Origin: Acorus gramineus
Lineage: Eukaryota > Streptophyta > Magnoliopsida > Acorales > Acoraceae
DNA length: 64,000 bases
Assembly: GCA_030737835.1 (NCBI GenBank)
Contig: CM060848.1
Coordinates: forward strand, 32,173,634 to 32,237,633
Reading direction: 5' to 3'
The position numbers and the translations under genes were made by a program. Shown here in pieces: positions 49,762-62,183 of the stretch. The notes under the pieces are model-generated. The model was not told where the DNA came from. It saw only the letters and a program-made list of their open reading frames with translations, and did not search any database. Within the stretch, counting starts at the first letter, position 1. Every line of letters starts with the position of its first letter.

Positions 49762-50336
49762 AAAGACACTTCCAGAATATGATAAATCACTTACACAATA
49801 ATACAATAAATGAACAACTACAGAAAGAAAACGCAACGGAGAAGGTGGCTGGAGAGGTGCAACAGAGAAGTGCAACGAAGTGGTGCAGTGGCCAAAGAGG
49901 GAAAGATGGAGGTCGCTGATTGTGGGTATTGGGTTTTGATGAAAAGGGATGAGAGGGATTTATAATATAAGAGAGTTTGTGGAATGAAAGGGTGAGACGC
50001 CTCCGCTTATGAATGAGTGGTTTCATAACTGTAGTGGCCACCGGAAAACAAGGGGATGCCAAAGGGGGGGTTGCCGAATCGATTCGGTGCTTTGAAGGGG
50101 GGGAGTGAGAGGTTTTGGGTTTGGTTGATTCGGAGGAGAAATGAAAGAAAAGAGTAGAAGTGGAAGAAAAATATAAGTTGACTATAAATTGACAACTGCA
50201 GGGATATAGAAAAAAAGGAACTAAAAAATACGGATAAAAAAAAATTCTCCCAAATCAAAGCAGATAAAAAAAAAAAAAAATAGAGGGTTTGGCCGAAAGG
50301 TATTTAGACAATTAAAAAAAAAAAAAACAAACATGG
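49762..50336. other. Spacer before the Copia element, nothing firm
   Basis: AT-rich sequence with A-runs. Before the Copia insertion it would have lain directly upstream of the Serinc gene, so it may hold part of that gene's promoter, but I see no clear TATA box. The short minus-strand frames here lack recognisable domains. Confidence 0.4.
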
Positions 50337-50642
50337 TGTTGTAAACTAAATAGAATATGATATATAAGAGTATATAAACAAAGCACACAAGCATATAGAA
50401 GAGAAGTAGAGAGAGATTCTTATTCACTATTTGTTGGTTGAATACAAGAGAGAACCCCTCTATTTATAGGGTGCATAGAGGAATCCCAAAGGTGGAGAGT
50501 TACAAGTCTATAGAGGTGAGGGGGAGATAGTGGGGCACTAATGGGAGTGTTATGGAATAGAAGAGTGGGGGAGGTTATGGAGTTGAAGAGTGGGGGAGGT
50601 TATAGGTTAGAGAAGTGGTGGTTATCCACCATATTCACAACA
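50337..50642 (-). repeat. 3' LTR of the Copia element
   Basis: The LTR starts tgttgtgaatatgg on the minus strand. It contains two nearby copies of gagtgggggaggttat on the plus strand (about 50562-50604). Confidence 0.9.
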
Positions 50643-50893
50643 CTCCCCCTTGGATGACCACCACGCTAAGAAAATTGCCTCATTAAAACCTTGCTTGGAA
50701 AACCCAATGGGAAAAAACCAAAGCGAAGGAAAAAGAGTACAATGTAACTTAATCGTATAATAGTGTATGCGTTTGACACTGCCTCATTAAAACCTTGCCA
50801 GGAAAACCCAATGGGACAAAACCTAGGCGAAGGAAAAAGAGTACAGTTCGCAAAATGTCATCAAAAATTACTCCCCCTCATAAGTACAAGATT

Positions 50894-53800
50894 TCAAGAA
50901 TTTTGGTCGCAAACTCGTCGCATCCCGATTTCATACACCAGCTTCTTGAATGTTGATGTCGACAAAGCTTTAGTAAACAAATCTGCAAGATTGTCCTTTG
51001 ACTGAATTTGTTGAACATCAATTTCATGTCTCTGCTGGAGCTCATGAGTGTAAAAGAATTTTGGAGAAATATGCTTTGTTCTATCACCCTTGATATATCC
51101 CCCTTTGATTTGAGCAATGCATGCTGCATTGTCTTCATATATAGTTGTTGGAACATCTGTAATGAGAGATAGTCCGCATGCAGTACGAATATGATGAACC
51201 AAAGACCTTATCCACACGCATTCCCGGCTTGCTTCGTGGAGTGCAAGAATCTCAGAGTGGTTAGAAGACGTGGCGACCAAAGTCTGTTTCGTAGATCGCC
51301 AAGAGATTGCTGTGCCACCGCAAGTGAATACATAGCCTGTTTGTGAGCGAGCCTTGTGAGGATCTGAAAGATATCCTGAATCTGCATAACCCTTTAGTTG
51401 TGCACCATTATTGGAATCCTTTGCATAGAATAGACCCATGTCTGACGTTCCACGAAGATAACGAAAAATGTGCTTCACACCATTCCAATGCCTTCGAGTT
51501 GGTGCAGAGCTAAATCTGGCCAATAAATTAACTGAAAATGCAATGTCAGGTCTAGTGCATTGGGCCAAATATAATAAGGCACCAATTGCACTAAGATATG
51601 GTACTTCAGGACCAAGAAGATTTTCAGTATCTTCTTTTGGACGAAAAGGATCCTTTTTGGGGTCAAGTAACCTTACTACCATTGGAGTACTTAATGGATG
51701 ACATTTGTCCATATTAAAACGCTTCAGGATTTTTTCAACATATGTTTGATAAACAAGTATCCCATTTGAACTTTGCTCAATTTGCAAGCCGAGACAATAT
51801 CTTGTTTTTCCAAGATCTTTCATTTCAAACTCCTTTTTCAGATATTCGGAAGCCTTTTTGAGCTCTTCAGGAGTCCCAATTAGATTAATATCATCAACAT
51901 ATACTGCAATAATGGTAAATCCGAGTTCCATTTTCTTAATAAATACACAGGGGCATATTGGATCATTGACATATCCTTCTTTTATTAAGTACTCACTAAG
52001 ACGGTTATACCACATTCGTCCAGATTGCTTTAATCCATACAAGGATCGTCTTAACTTTATTGAGTACATATTTCGTGGTTTTGCTTCAGGCAATTTTAGT
52101 CCTTCAGGAACTTTCATATAAATGTCGGTATCTAATTTTCCATATAAATATGCAGTAACCACATCCATTAGCTGCATGTCAAGTCCTTCTGAGACTACAA
52201 GACTAATTAAATACCGAAATGTGATTGTGTCCATCACAGGAGAATATGTCTCTTCAAAATCTATCCCAGGTCTCTGCAGGAAACCCTGTGCCACAAGACG
52301 AGCTTTGTATCTAACAATCTCGTTTCTTTCATTTCGTTTTCTCGCAAACACCCATTTACATCCTACTGGTTTAACACCTTCAGGGGTTAGGACTACTGGT
52401 CCAAATACTTGGTGTTTTGCAAGTGAATCCAATTCTGTTTGAATAGCAGCTTTCCATTGTGGCCAACAATTTTTTCGTCTGCATTCATCCACTGAACGTG
52501 GTTCTAAATCATTATCTGAAATGATTTCTGTAGCTACTGCAAATGAGAATATATCATCAACAAGCACTTGCTTTCGATCCCACAATATTTGTGAATTTGC
52601 ATAATTTATGGAAATTTCTTCATTTCCATGTACTTGTTCTTCATGCACGGGCGTCACTTCAGGGACGTCAGTCTCTTCAGGGACTTGTGTCACTTCAGGG
52701 ACTTCTTCCTCTATAGGAGTTATTATTGTGGGTCTTTCAAGTGTTTCATACTCTTCTAGAGAATTATTCTTCATTGTTTTTCTCCTTCGGGGAGCTGAAT
52801 CTTTTGAGCCTATAGGTCTTCCACGCTTCAGGCGTGTTTTTGTTGATTCATTAGCCGGCATATTAGCAGTTTTTCCTATTGGAACATTAATTCGAGCTGG
52901 AGTATTAGCAGCTGGAATATGTGATTTCATCACTTTTGCTGCATCATTGAATGCATCTGGCAATTGATGCGCAATTCTTTGAAGATGAGTGATTCTTTGC
53001 ACTTCAGTTTCACATTGATTAGTGCGAGGATCAAGATGAGACAAAGATGGAGTTTTCCATATAAGTTCACGTCGTTCTTCTGGCGACGGATTTTCTCCCC
53101 CTAATGACGGGAATATTGTCTCATCAAAATGACAATCCGCAAATCGAGCGGTAAAAACATCCCCTGTCAATGGTTCAAGATATCTTATAATAGAGGGAGA
53201 ATCAAAGCCTACATAAATTCCCAATCGACGTTGAGGGCCCATTTTAGTTCGTTGTGTAGGGGCAATAGGAACTTGTACAGCACAACCAAAAATTCGAAGA
53301 TGTGAAATATTTGGTTGATGACCCAGTACGAGCTGTAAAGGGGAATATTGATGATAAGCAGTTGGCCGAAGGCGAACTAATGCTGCTGCATGCAATATAG
53401 CATGACCCCAAGCTGAAACGGGTAATTTTGTCCTCAAAAGCATAGGACGTGCAATTAGCTGAAGATGCTTAATAAATGATTCAGCTAATCCATTTTGGGT
53501 GTGCACATGAGCAACAGGGTGTTCAACATCGATGCCATGCGACATACAATAGTCGTTAAAAGTTTTCGATGTGAATTCACCAGCTCCATCAAGACGTATT
53601 GACTTTATATGATAATCCGAAAAATGCGACTGTAATCGGATTATCTGAGCAAGTAGTCTTGCAAATGCAGCATTCCGAGTGGATAATAGACAAACATGCG
53701 ACCATCTAGCAGATGCGTCTATCAATACCATAAAATACTTGAATGGTCCACATGGGGGGTGGATTGGGCCACATATATCCCCTTGGATTCTTTGCAAAAA

Positions 53801-54430
53801 TGTTGGTGACTCAACATTGACTTTTGTAGGGGATGGTCTAACTATCAATTTTCCTTGTGAGCACGAAGTGCATTGATAGTGATTAGGTAAAAGAATCTTC
53901 TGGTTCTTTAACGAATGCCCAAATGAATTATCAATTATTCGACGCATCATTGTAGATCCTGGATGCCCGAGACGATCATGCCAAAGTGTAAAAATATCTG
54001 AATCATAGAACTTCTGGTTCATTACAGCATATGATTCGATTGTTTTTATGGTTGTATAATACAACCCAGATGAGAAAGCATGAAGTTTCTCTAATACATG
54101 TTTTTGGCCTGAAACAATTGAAGTAATACATAAATACTCCATATTGTTTTCATTGATAGTCTCAATATGATATCCATTAAGACGGATATCCTTAAAACTT
54201 AGCAGATTTCTTCTGGATCTTGCTGAATATAATGCATCATTAATACAAAATTTTGTACCTCCTGGTAATATTATATTTGCTCTTCCGGAGCCTTCAATTA
54301 ATTTCGTAGTACCAGAAATGGTATTAACATTTGCATTGATTAATGTCAATGTCGAGAAATATTGTTTATTTCGTAGGATCGTATGTGTTGTAGCGCTGTC
54401 TGCTAGACAAATGTCACCAACCATAGCCAT
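50894..54430 (-). mobile_element. pol region of the Copia element
   Basis: One open frame of 1178 codons. In order it shows a protease motif (LADSATTH) at its start, the integrase zinc-binding region with HDRLGHPG and CTSC, and the integrase core with VLIDASARW, IRLDGAGEF and NGLAESFIKHL. Reverse transcriptase follows with KWVFARKRNERNEIVRYKAR and YVDDINLIG, then RNase H with GYADSGYLSDP and IYEDNAACIAQ. The order integrase before reverse transcriptase defines Ty1/Copia. A lineage within Copia is not assigned. Confidence 0.95.
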
Positions 54431-54989
54431 TCTTGTAAAAAAAAGAAAATGAAATAAATAAGATAAATATAAAAATAAGAAAAATGGATTTTAGATAACA
54501 AAGAAAAATTATAATTATAAAAATTATAAAAGTCTGATCGTACATCAGGTACGTGACCATATTTTTAAAGCACCAAATACATAACAATCATTTTCCTTGT
54601 GTTAGGGGTTTGTTCTGCAACCCTTTTCCCTTCAATTATGCTTTTGTTTAATAGCAAATCACTTCTAGTGATTTGAGATATTTTACAAACTTTATGATTG
54701 TTGTGCTTTCTCAACTATATAAATCATGATCTCATCATTCATGACCACAACTTCCATGGCGAACATAAAATAAAATGCATTTACTTCGGGTAATGATGCT
54801 ATGCCATTGAGTTGAGTTATATGATATTTTAAAAAAATCGTTGTTCGGCAACGAGAATATATAAAATGGTACTCTCAATATTGCTACAACTGGAGCATAT
54901 TTGAGGCATAATGGCCGGTGGACCTTTGTCAATGAGGTATTAATCTTTAAATCCTCTTCATTATGATGATGATGGTGAAATCTAATCAT

Positions 54990-55480
54990 AATTTACATGT
55001 TCCTGCTGGGATACATGGATCCTTTTTTTTTTATTATTTGGTCCTTCAAGGACCTGAAAAATATATCATATAACTTTTGTTTGGTCCTACAGGGACACGA
55101 ACAATCATGATTTTTGTATAGTCCTTCAGGGATAGAACAAAATAAAATTTTACATGTTCCTGCTGGGATACATGGATCTTTTTTTTTATATCATATAACT
55201 TTTGTTTGGTCCTACAGGGACACGAACAATCATGATTTTTGTATAGTCCTTCAGGGATAGAACAAAATAAAATTTTACATGATCCTTCAAAGATTTATAT
55301 AATCATAATTTTTGTACAGTCCTTCAGGGATAAAATAAAATAAAATTTGTATGATCCTTCATGGATACGGGATAGAATAAAATTTGCATGGTCTTATTAG
55401 AACACATTATTCATAACTTCTACATGGTCCTTCAGGGATCCATGTAATTACAATTTTTGTATGATCCTATAGGGACACAT
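54990..55480 (-). repeat. Leader repeats of the Copia element
   Basis: Between the 5' LTR and pol lies non-coding sequence with many copies of ggtcctacagggac and gtccttcagggat. A block of roughly 130-150 bp is directly repeated (ttacatgttcctgctggg at 54992 and near 55149; catataacttttgtttggtc near 55071 and 55193). Confidence 0.75.
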
Positions 55481-55947
55481 GACATTGTAACATTAAAATG
55501 AATTTCAAATCAAATATAAATATCAAATTAATTGATATTTGTGAGAACTTCTGGTTCTACATATAGATGTATAATATTTAAAATTTAATAAAAGATGACA
55601 AACATGGAACAATTACATGAAAATAAATAATCAAATGATAGATGCCGCATACTGTTGCATGGAAAAATTGCATACTAGTTTTCATAAATTAATCATATCA
55701 TAACATATGTATGAAAAATTTTCACGGGGATTGCATGCATGGAAAATAAAAGATAGATGTATACGGGTTCTACACATAATTTGCATACGGTTCCATGCAT
55801 ATTGAAAAAAATTAATCATATGTATGTAGTAGATGATTTACATAAAAATACATAACATCAAGAGGGAGTATATTTTTGATATAGATCATTAAGAACCCAT
55901 CGATACAAACCTTTCTCTTTAACAAAGAGCTTCTCGTGCTGATAACG

Positions 55948-56253
55948 TGTTGTAAACTAAATAGAATATGATATATAAGAGTATATAAACAAAGCACACA
56001 AGCATATAGAAGAGAAGTAGAGAGAGATTCTTATTCACTATTTGTTGGTTGAATACAAGAGAGAACCCCTCTATTTATAGGGTGCATAGAGGAATCCTAA
56101 AGGTGGAGAGTTACAAGTCTATAGAGGTGAGGGGGAGATAGTGGGGCACTAATGGGAGTGTTATGGAATAGAAGAGTGGGGGAGGTTATGGAGTTGAAGA
56201 GTGGGGGAGGTTATAGGTTAGAGAAGTGGTAGTTATCCACCATATTCACAACA
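55948..56253 (-). repeat. 5' LTR of the Copia element
   Basis: The LTR is almost identical to 50337-50642. The adjoining internal sequence on the minus strand, cgttatcagcacgaga, occupies the primer-site position. I could not assign its tRNA. Transcription from this LTR would run away from the Serinc gene. Confidence 0.9.
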
Positions 56254-56336
56254 CATGACTCATTTTTATACACACGTTAAAGCAAACATTCTATTTAGTT
56301 ACCTACTACGCCGAAGAACAAGGGGGGGAAAGAGCG
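56254..56336 (+). promoter_or_regulatory. Remaining 5' flank of the Serinc gene
   Basis: Only 83 bases separate the Copia 5' LTR from the Serinc start codon. They contain no clear TATA box and may be 5' UTR. The original promoter would lie on the far side of the Copia element or within this short stretch. Confidence 0.45.
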
Positions 56337-59084
56337 ATGTGGGCTGCTTCTTGCCTCGCATCCTGCTGCGCGAGCTGCACGTGCGGTCTCTGCACGTCGG
56401 CGGTTGCTGGAATCTCGAATCGATCTGCCAGAATTGCCTACTGCGGCCTCTTCGGCCTCTCCCTCATCATCTCTTGGATCCTCAGAGAAGTCGCTGCTCC
56501 CCTCTTGGAGAAGATCCCCTGTTTGTGTTCCCCCCTCTCACGATATTGTTGTCTTTTGTATTGGTTGAATGGAGTCGAGACAAATTAGGTTCAAGATCTA
56601 TTTTTGAATGAACTGGGTTTTTGTTTTCCTTCAAAATTGGAATTTTTTTTTGGGTTTCTGAAAATCTGAACATCTGATCTTGACTGATGAAAGTTTGAAA
56701 TTATGGTTGTGGAGTGATAAAAATTAAGCTTAATTGGATCGATTTAATGAGGAAGACATAGATTATTGCACTAAATTTATGGCTGTAGTTGTGACCTCAT
56801 ACTAGTTAATATCCCTCAATCAGTTAGATAATGAACTTGATTCTCCATGTGATTCATTTTGAGCATTTTTGTACCACAGATCTGCTATTGAGACATAGTC
56901 TGGCTAATATGCATTTGCTTATCCACTATTCGATGTTGGAAAACTTTAAAACCTTGGAGGTGCTCCCAATCCACTCCATGTTTTGCATTATGGGTAGGTC
57001 AATTTTAGTCTTAACATAATATTCTAATTTTATTGTGCTTTTTAGAGAAAAAAAAATCCCCTTTTTTGGAACATGGTATGAACCATACCACCATGTCAAT
57101 GGCATATGTTATGTTATCTCGAGTTCATCGTTGAATATAAACATTGTGCTTTGTGGGCTGTAAATATTGTGAAAAATCCCTTTTTCACACCATCTTTGAA
57201 TGAAATTCAGATGGGTTGTAAATATTGTGCCTTATGGGATGGAAAGAATTTATTAAATTATTCATATTCTACAAATGTTGTTTTCTTTGAATGGACTTTT
57301 TTTCCCGTACTGTAAGTAAGATTTAATGAATATGTGTTTCTGTGTGTTGTAGATAAGAAGATAACATAGTTTGACTTGAATGAGAACACTGTCGGATGCT
57401 TAGCATCTCATTAAAGCACCTGTACATTCAATTAAACATCTGTTTTTTCTTCACCAGACTTTTATCGCAGTATATTGTATTTCTCATTGAAGTTATTTGC
57501 CAGTTGTTATATCTCAAGTTTAACTGGATTACAATTTTTGTTAACAGGGATAAACACTTATACTCACACTCCCCCCAAAGAATGGTTCCAAACAAACGCT
57601 GTTCTGCGTGTGAGTTTAGGAAATTTCATATTTTTCGTAGTATTTGCCCTTATGATGATTGGTGTCAAGGACCGGAATGACAAACGTGATGCATGGCACC
57701 ATGGTGGTTGGACTGTGAAAATTTTGGTTTGGGCATTGCTCATCGTACTCATGTTTTTTCTTCCGAATATTGTTATCACGATATACGGTAAGTTTGTCTA
57801 GCTTTACATTCTAGTTCCTAATAAAAAATTCTGTTATTAATGCTTTTTTTTTTTTGTTAATTTAGATATAAGAGGTTTGTCAATTTCATGTTATTCTTTG
57901 ATGGTCTCATTGTCCTTCTAGTCTCTTCTTTAGTACAGGTGATCAGTAAATAATGGAAACCTTTATATGCAATTTACATGATCCTTCTTTTTTTAAAAAA
58001 AATTTGGGTACTTGCAGTATTCTTGCTCAGGACAAAAATGCGGGAATAGATTTTCTATTTCTTGATTGTTTGGTAACCTCTTTGGGGCTTTTAGCTTTTC
58101 AACAAGCTTAAACAAGCTTAAAGCTCCCAAATTGGTGTTGCCAAACGGGGCCTAGGATCTTTTAGGGGGTAGTCGATTTAGACTTTGACAGATTTCTGTA
58201 GACATTATTTTTTTTACTGGAACGGTAGGCAGTTGCCTTAATATATTAAGGGACAGGGCCCAAAGCAAAGCAAAGCAATACAAAGCAGAAAAAACAAAAG
58301 CTCTTGGAAAATAGGAAGAGGAGATCTCTTCCCATTTCCGCTAGCTATCGGACCAAAGGCCGCTAAGGAATTACAAGTTTATCAGCCTAGAAACTGATTT
58401 CCCTTGCCCCCACACAAAAATTCCCCCAATCTAGAATCAAGGCTTTAGCTAGCTCCCAAATATTTTCCACATACGGTCTTTGACCCTTGAAAATAACCCC
58501 AAAAGTCTGTAGACATTATTTAAGTGATAAACTTTTATAGACTTTGCAAACTTTTGCATACTTTCATAGACTCTTGCAGACTTTCACAGATGAACTTTTA
58601 CAGGCTTTTGCAGATTTTCATACATGGACTTTCATAGACTTTTGTAAACTTTCACTATGGACATTATTTTACGGGCAATTTGCAAAAATAACCCCATGGT
58701 TTTTAGTAGTTACAAGAATAGCATCCCTAAGTGAATATTAGCAAAAAATAACATTGGATCCAGTTAGCGCTGCCACGTAAGCACTTACCAGCGCTGATCG
58801 TTTTTTTAAAAAAAAATTGGAGCCACCGTATATATATGGCACCTCCTTTGTTTTTACCAAAAAAAAAGGAGGCGCCGTATATAAATGGCGCCTCCCTTTA
58901 TGTACCGGGCAGAACTCCCTTTTACAAAAAAAAAAAATTGCATTAATTTTCTCTCTCTCAACCGAATATATGTTAAAAAAAAATGAAATCTCAACCATTA
59001 AAATTTTATCTCAGTCATTCATATTTAATCAAAGAAAAAGAAGTGACAAAAGAGTATGCGCCTCTAGTTAAAAAAAAATTTAAA

Positions 59085-59124
<40 letters not shown>

Positions 59125-61393
59125 GCCTTCAATTGAAAAAAAAAAAGAGGTCAGCGCTAACCAGGTCTAATGCTAAATTTTGCTAATATTCACTTGAGAG
59201 TGCTAAGTTTGCAAATATTCGATCTCATGAGGTTTTTTTTTCAAATTGCCCTTATTTTACCCTACCTTAAGATAAGAAAATTCGAGTATTCTCCCTAATT
59301 TTTGGTGAAACTAAACATGCATCATGGTTTATTCATGAACTCTGGTGCTATTGTATTTATTGTTTTCAACATTTTATTAAAATTCTGACTAATAGTCCAT
59401 TTAGATCGGCCAAAAGTTTTACGAGTTTGATAATATCGAGAACTTTGCTCGATTGTCAGTAGGAAAATAATAGGCATCTCTCGGATATAAATCAAGAATC
59501 TTTGTTATGGTGTAAAAATTGATGTTTACAGTATAAATTGTTGTTAATAAACTATGAATTGGTATTCATTGTGTGAGTGAATGGTTGTAGGGATTTTAGG
59601 TATTTTGAGAAACATTGAATAGAATTAAAACCGGTGGTATTAGAAATAAATGAAGACAAACACGTGGAGTAAAAAAAAACAGAGAGAGACAGTTTCTTGT
59701 GAAATTATCAAGAGTCCTTGGCTCCAACTCCTATTTGTTGATAGAGAAGGCATCTATGATCCATGGAAAAAAAATGTTGATAAGCATATCAATGCTATGC
59801 ATGCATGGACATTTGAATGAAATAAGAATTATAAGGATTGCGCAAGGAATTCATTAATTAATAAAGTCGTAGATGAAAATGGATTTCTGTAAAAAAGAAG
59901 AAGATATTCACCATACTAGAGTTGAAGTCCATGAGAATCCCACCTCTTTGGGTGGGATTTTGAAATAAATTTTTCCTTTGCATCTCTCTCTCCAAGTCCA
60001 CAAAAGTCCATGACTTATGAAAGTCTTCACAAAACTTGTTGAAATGGAATTACACATGACATCTTGTCCACGACGAGGAGTCTTAATTGAATAACGCTTA
60101 ACTTTTTGTTCAAGAATTGATGTCTCAATCAAATAACACTTAACCTTTTGTCCAGGAAACGAATTCTCAATCGAATAACGCTCGACTTTTTTGTCTAGGA
60201 GTTAATGTCTCAATCGAATAACGCTTGACTTTTTGTCAACGAATTAATATCCTGATTGATTAACTCAGGATGTAGACATGCATTTTTTGTCCATGAAAAT
60301 CATAATCGACTAACCCCACTTTTGTTTTTCAAACTTATCCATGTTTATCTAGCACCTCAAAATCTGAGATTTGCAACTATTCTGACCTGTGCTATCATGC
60401 TTCTCAATAATCATCCACCTTCTTGAAATCTAGGATTTACAAATTACAACCGATTTTAAATCCCATAAATACCTTCTCCCATTCAGTCCAAGAAGGCATT
60501 TGAATTTGAGTTTATTTCAGTGTATAGGTGTGTGAGAAAACCTTTCAAGCATCCAACACTTTATTTTGTTTATCTTGCTTTACTGAAGTATTTCCAAGAA
60601 TTTTATTTTGTAAGAGAAATATCTCTACTTGTAGATGTTCTTTATATCAAATAATACTCATCATGCTAGTGAAGTCCCCTCTTTCAATTCAATTTACATG
60701 AAATATCAAGGATTGATCCCGTGGAAATATGTCTTTCTGCAAGACCTGTTGCAACAAATTTTAAAAATGACTTTGTATTGTTTTTCATTAAAATGGCTTT
60801 CACGGAGTTTCCATGTTGATTCCCATTCAGGTTTTATAGCAGAATCTGCGTGTAATCCATTGTCACATTAAATCTAAGGGGATTCTGCTCTCCATACTGC
60901 TTCATGAGCATAGTTCATTCCATTTTAGGGTTTGACTGATCATGATTATAATCTCCACTTGGCATATGATTTTTCTCTGATTCCATTAATTGAATTTCAA
61001 ACTCATATTTCTCTGCCCCCCACTGCAGAAACCCTATCAAAATTTGGGTCTGGGCTATTTTTACTGGTTCAGGTGGTCATACTTCTGGACTTTCTACATA
61101 CATGGAATGACGCCTGGGTTGAGAAAGATGAGCAAAAATGGTTAGAACAAGTACTGTGCGTAGTTTACTATATTTTATATTATTAATATGTTTCTGAATT
61201 TGTGCTCCTGTACTGTAGGTACATTGCTTTGCTTGCAGTGTCAGTCGTATGCTACCTTGCAGCATTTTCATTCTCAGGTGTACTCTTCATCTGGTTCAAT
61301 CCCTCAGGACATGACTGTGGGCTTAATATCATCATCATTGTTATGTCCATGATACTTGCATTTGGGTTTGGAATTATTGCACTCCATCCACAG
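56337..61393 (+). CDS. Serinc (TMS1/TDE1) family membrane protein, 5' part
   Basis: Four exons join in frame to 237 codons: 56337-56520, 57548-57787, 61029-61140 and 61219-61393, all with GT-AG introns (1027, 3241 and 78 bp). The protein starts MWAASCLASCCASCTCGLC, the cysteine-rich start typical of plant Serincs. It contains RSARIAYCGLFGLSLIISWI (first membrane helix), VLRVSLGNFIFFVVFALMMI, HHGGWTVKILVWALLIVLMF, FGSGLFLLVQVVILLDFLHT and NPSGHDCGLN. Serincs are multi-pass proteins of the endomembrane system and plasma membrane; animal members are linked to serine incorporation into lipids, and the plant role is little known. The family is about 400 residues, so the C-terminal 170 or so should lie past the right edge; I found no further exon before 64000. 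The ATG is chosen because it matches the conserved family start. Confidence 0.93.
58211..58505 (-). mobile_element. Short LINE 3' tail in Serinc intron 2
   Basis: A 295 bp insert flanked by the exact 16 bp duplication tctgtagacattattt (58195-58210, 58506-58521). It starts with a T run on the plus strand, so the poly(A) end is on the minus strand. Long variable duplication plus poly(A) is the mark of target-primed insertion; the length suggests a 5'-truncated LINE, although a SINE or processed fragment is possible. Confidence 0.7.
58673..59251. mobile_element. Mutator-type MITE in Serinc intron 2
   Basis: A 579 bp element with inverted ends: gggcaatttgcaaaaata at the left and the complement ending caaattgccc at the right. 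It is flanked by the exact 9 bp duplication ttattttac (58664-58672, 59252-59260). Inner inverted similarity includes gtgaatattagcaaaa and gttagcgctg. It includes an AT microsatellite (about 59090-59120) and no coding sequence. Confidence 0.88.
60088..60257. repeat. 42 bp minisatellite in Serinc intron 2
   Basis: Four diverged units built on tcgaataacgcttgactttt and a following ttgtc...gaatt. They start near 60088, 60130, 60173 and 60216. Confidence 0.75.
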
Positions 61394-62183
61394 GTAATGC
61401 TCCTCAATCAAATCCATGGATCCAAACCTTTTCTGCATACCTGTTGTCCAAGTAAGTCTATAGCTGATGAGTGAACAAGTGGAAAGCATGAACTTGAAAA
61501 GTTATATGGAACTACGAGCATGCAAACTCCGACTAACCTTGCTTGGGCCTGTTGATTATTTATTGTAGCCTAGATACGTTTTGTTGAGCAATTATAATGA
61601 GCTTTGCAGAGTTCATATGCCTTGCTTCGAGGTGTGGGTGGGGGCACACAAATCTATATAATTGCTTTAAGTTGGTAGGCTTGGCTGTTAATATGAATAT
61701 ATTTTAGTAGATAATAATAAAACGAGTGGAAAAACATTAGTCTGAAAATTTTCCATATGGTTTCAATGCAGACCAGGTGGTGGGGGTGGGGTTGACGGAA
61801 GGTGGATTTTTGAAAAAAAAATTATTCAACAAAGGTGAAATTTAACCAAAACAGATTTAATCAAAATTGTGTATCTTTGCGGAGTAGATTAGAAAGCAAA
61901 TAATTTATGATTTATTCGACAAAATGGGATTGCAAAAAATTGTTCATTCAGTGATAAATTAATTTTCTTGGCAACATTCTAAAGTGATTTACAGAGCATA
62001 TATTCAACAAAAAATTACAGAGCACATGCAAAAAAAAGAAATGTGAAAAACCCCGATTCAAAGAACCACAAGATATTGTCCACAACAACAGCAGTAGTTC
62101 ACAGACAATATATGGACAAACTTAAAGAAGACCCTATTACTCAAATGCTATCATGTGGCCAAAGAAACCTGCGGTGAGGCTGA
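61394..62183. other. Serinc intron 4 sequence, nothing further seen
   Basis: It begins with a donor-like gtaatg after the fourth exon. AT-rich, with no exon matching the rest of Serinc and no recognised repeat. Confidence 0.6.

Larger units (their letters stand above)
50337..56253 (-). mobile_element. Young Ty1/Copia element on the minus strand
   Basis: A 5.9 kb element bounded by 306 bp direct repeats (50337-50642 and 55948-56253) that differ at only two positions by eye. The element starts tgttgt and ends acaaca. The flanks are catgg and catga, or an exact acatg if shifted by one base. A purine tract aagggggag on the minus strand directly precedes the 3' LTR. LTR divergence near 0.65 percent implies insertion well under a million years ago at common plant rates. 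The pol frame is open; a gag region is not recognised, so I do not call the element whole. Confidence 0.9.

Noticed and set aside
49787-50258. Short minus-strand frames that could be a divergent gene upstream of Serinc
   Set aside because: Low-complexity hydrophobic or Ser/Pro-rich frames without a recognised domain or splice support.
56255-56611. Longer open frame overlapping Serinc exon 1
   Set aside because: It is in another frame and starts just after the Copia LTR; the conserved MWAASCLASCCASC frame explains the exon.
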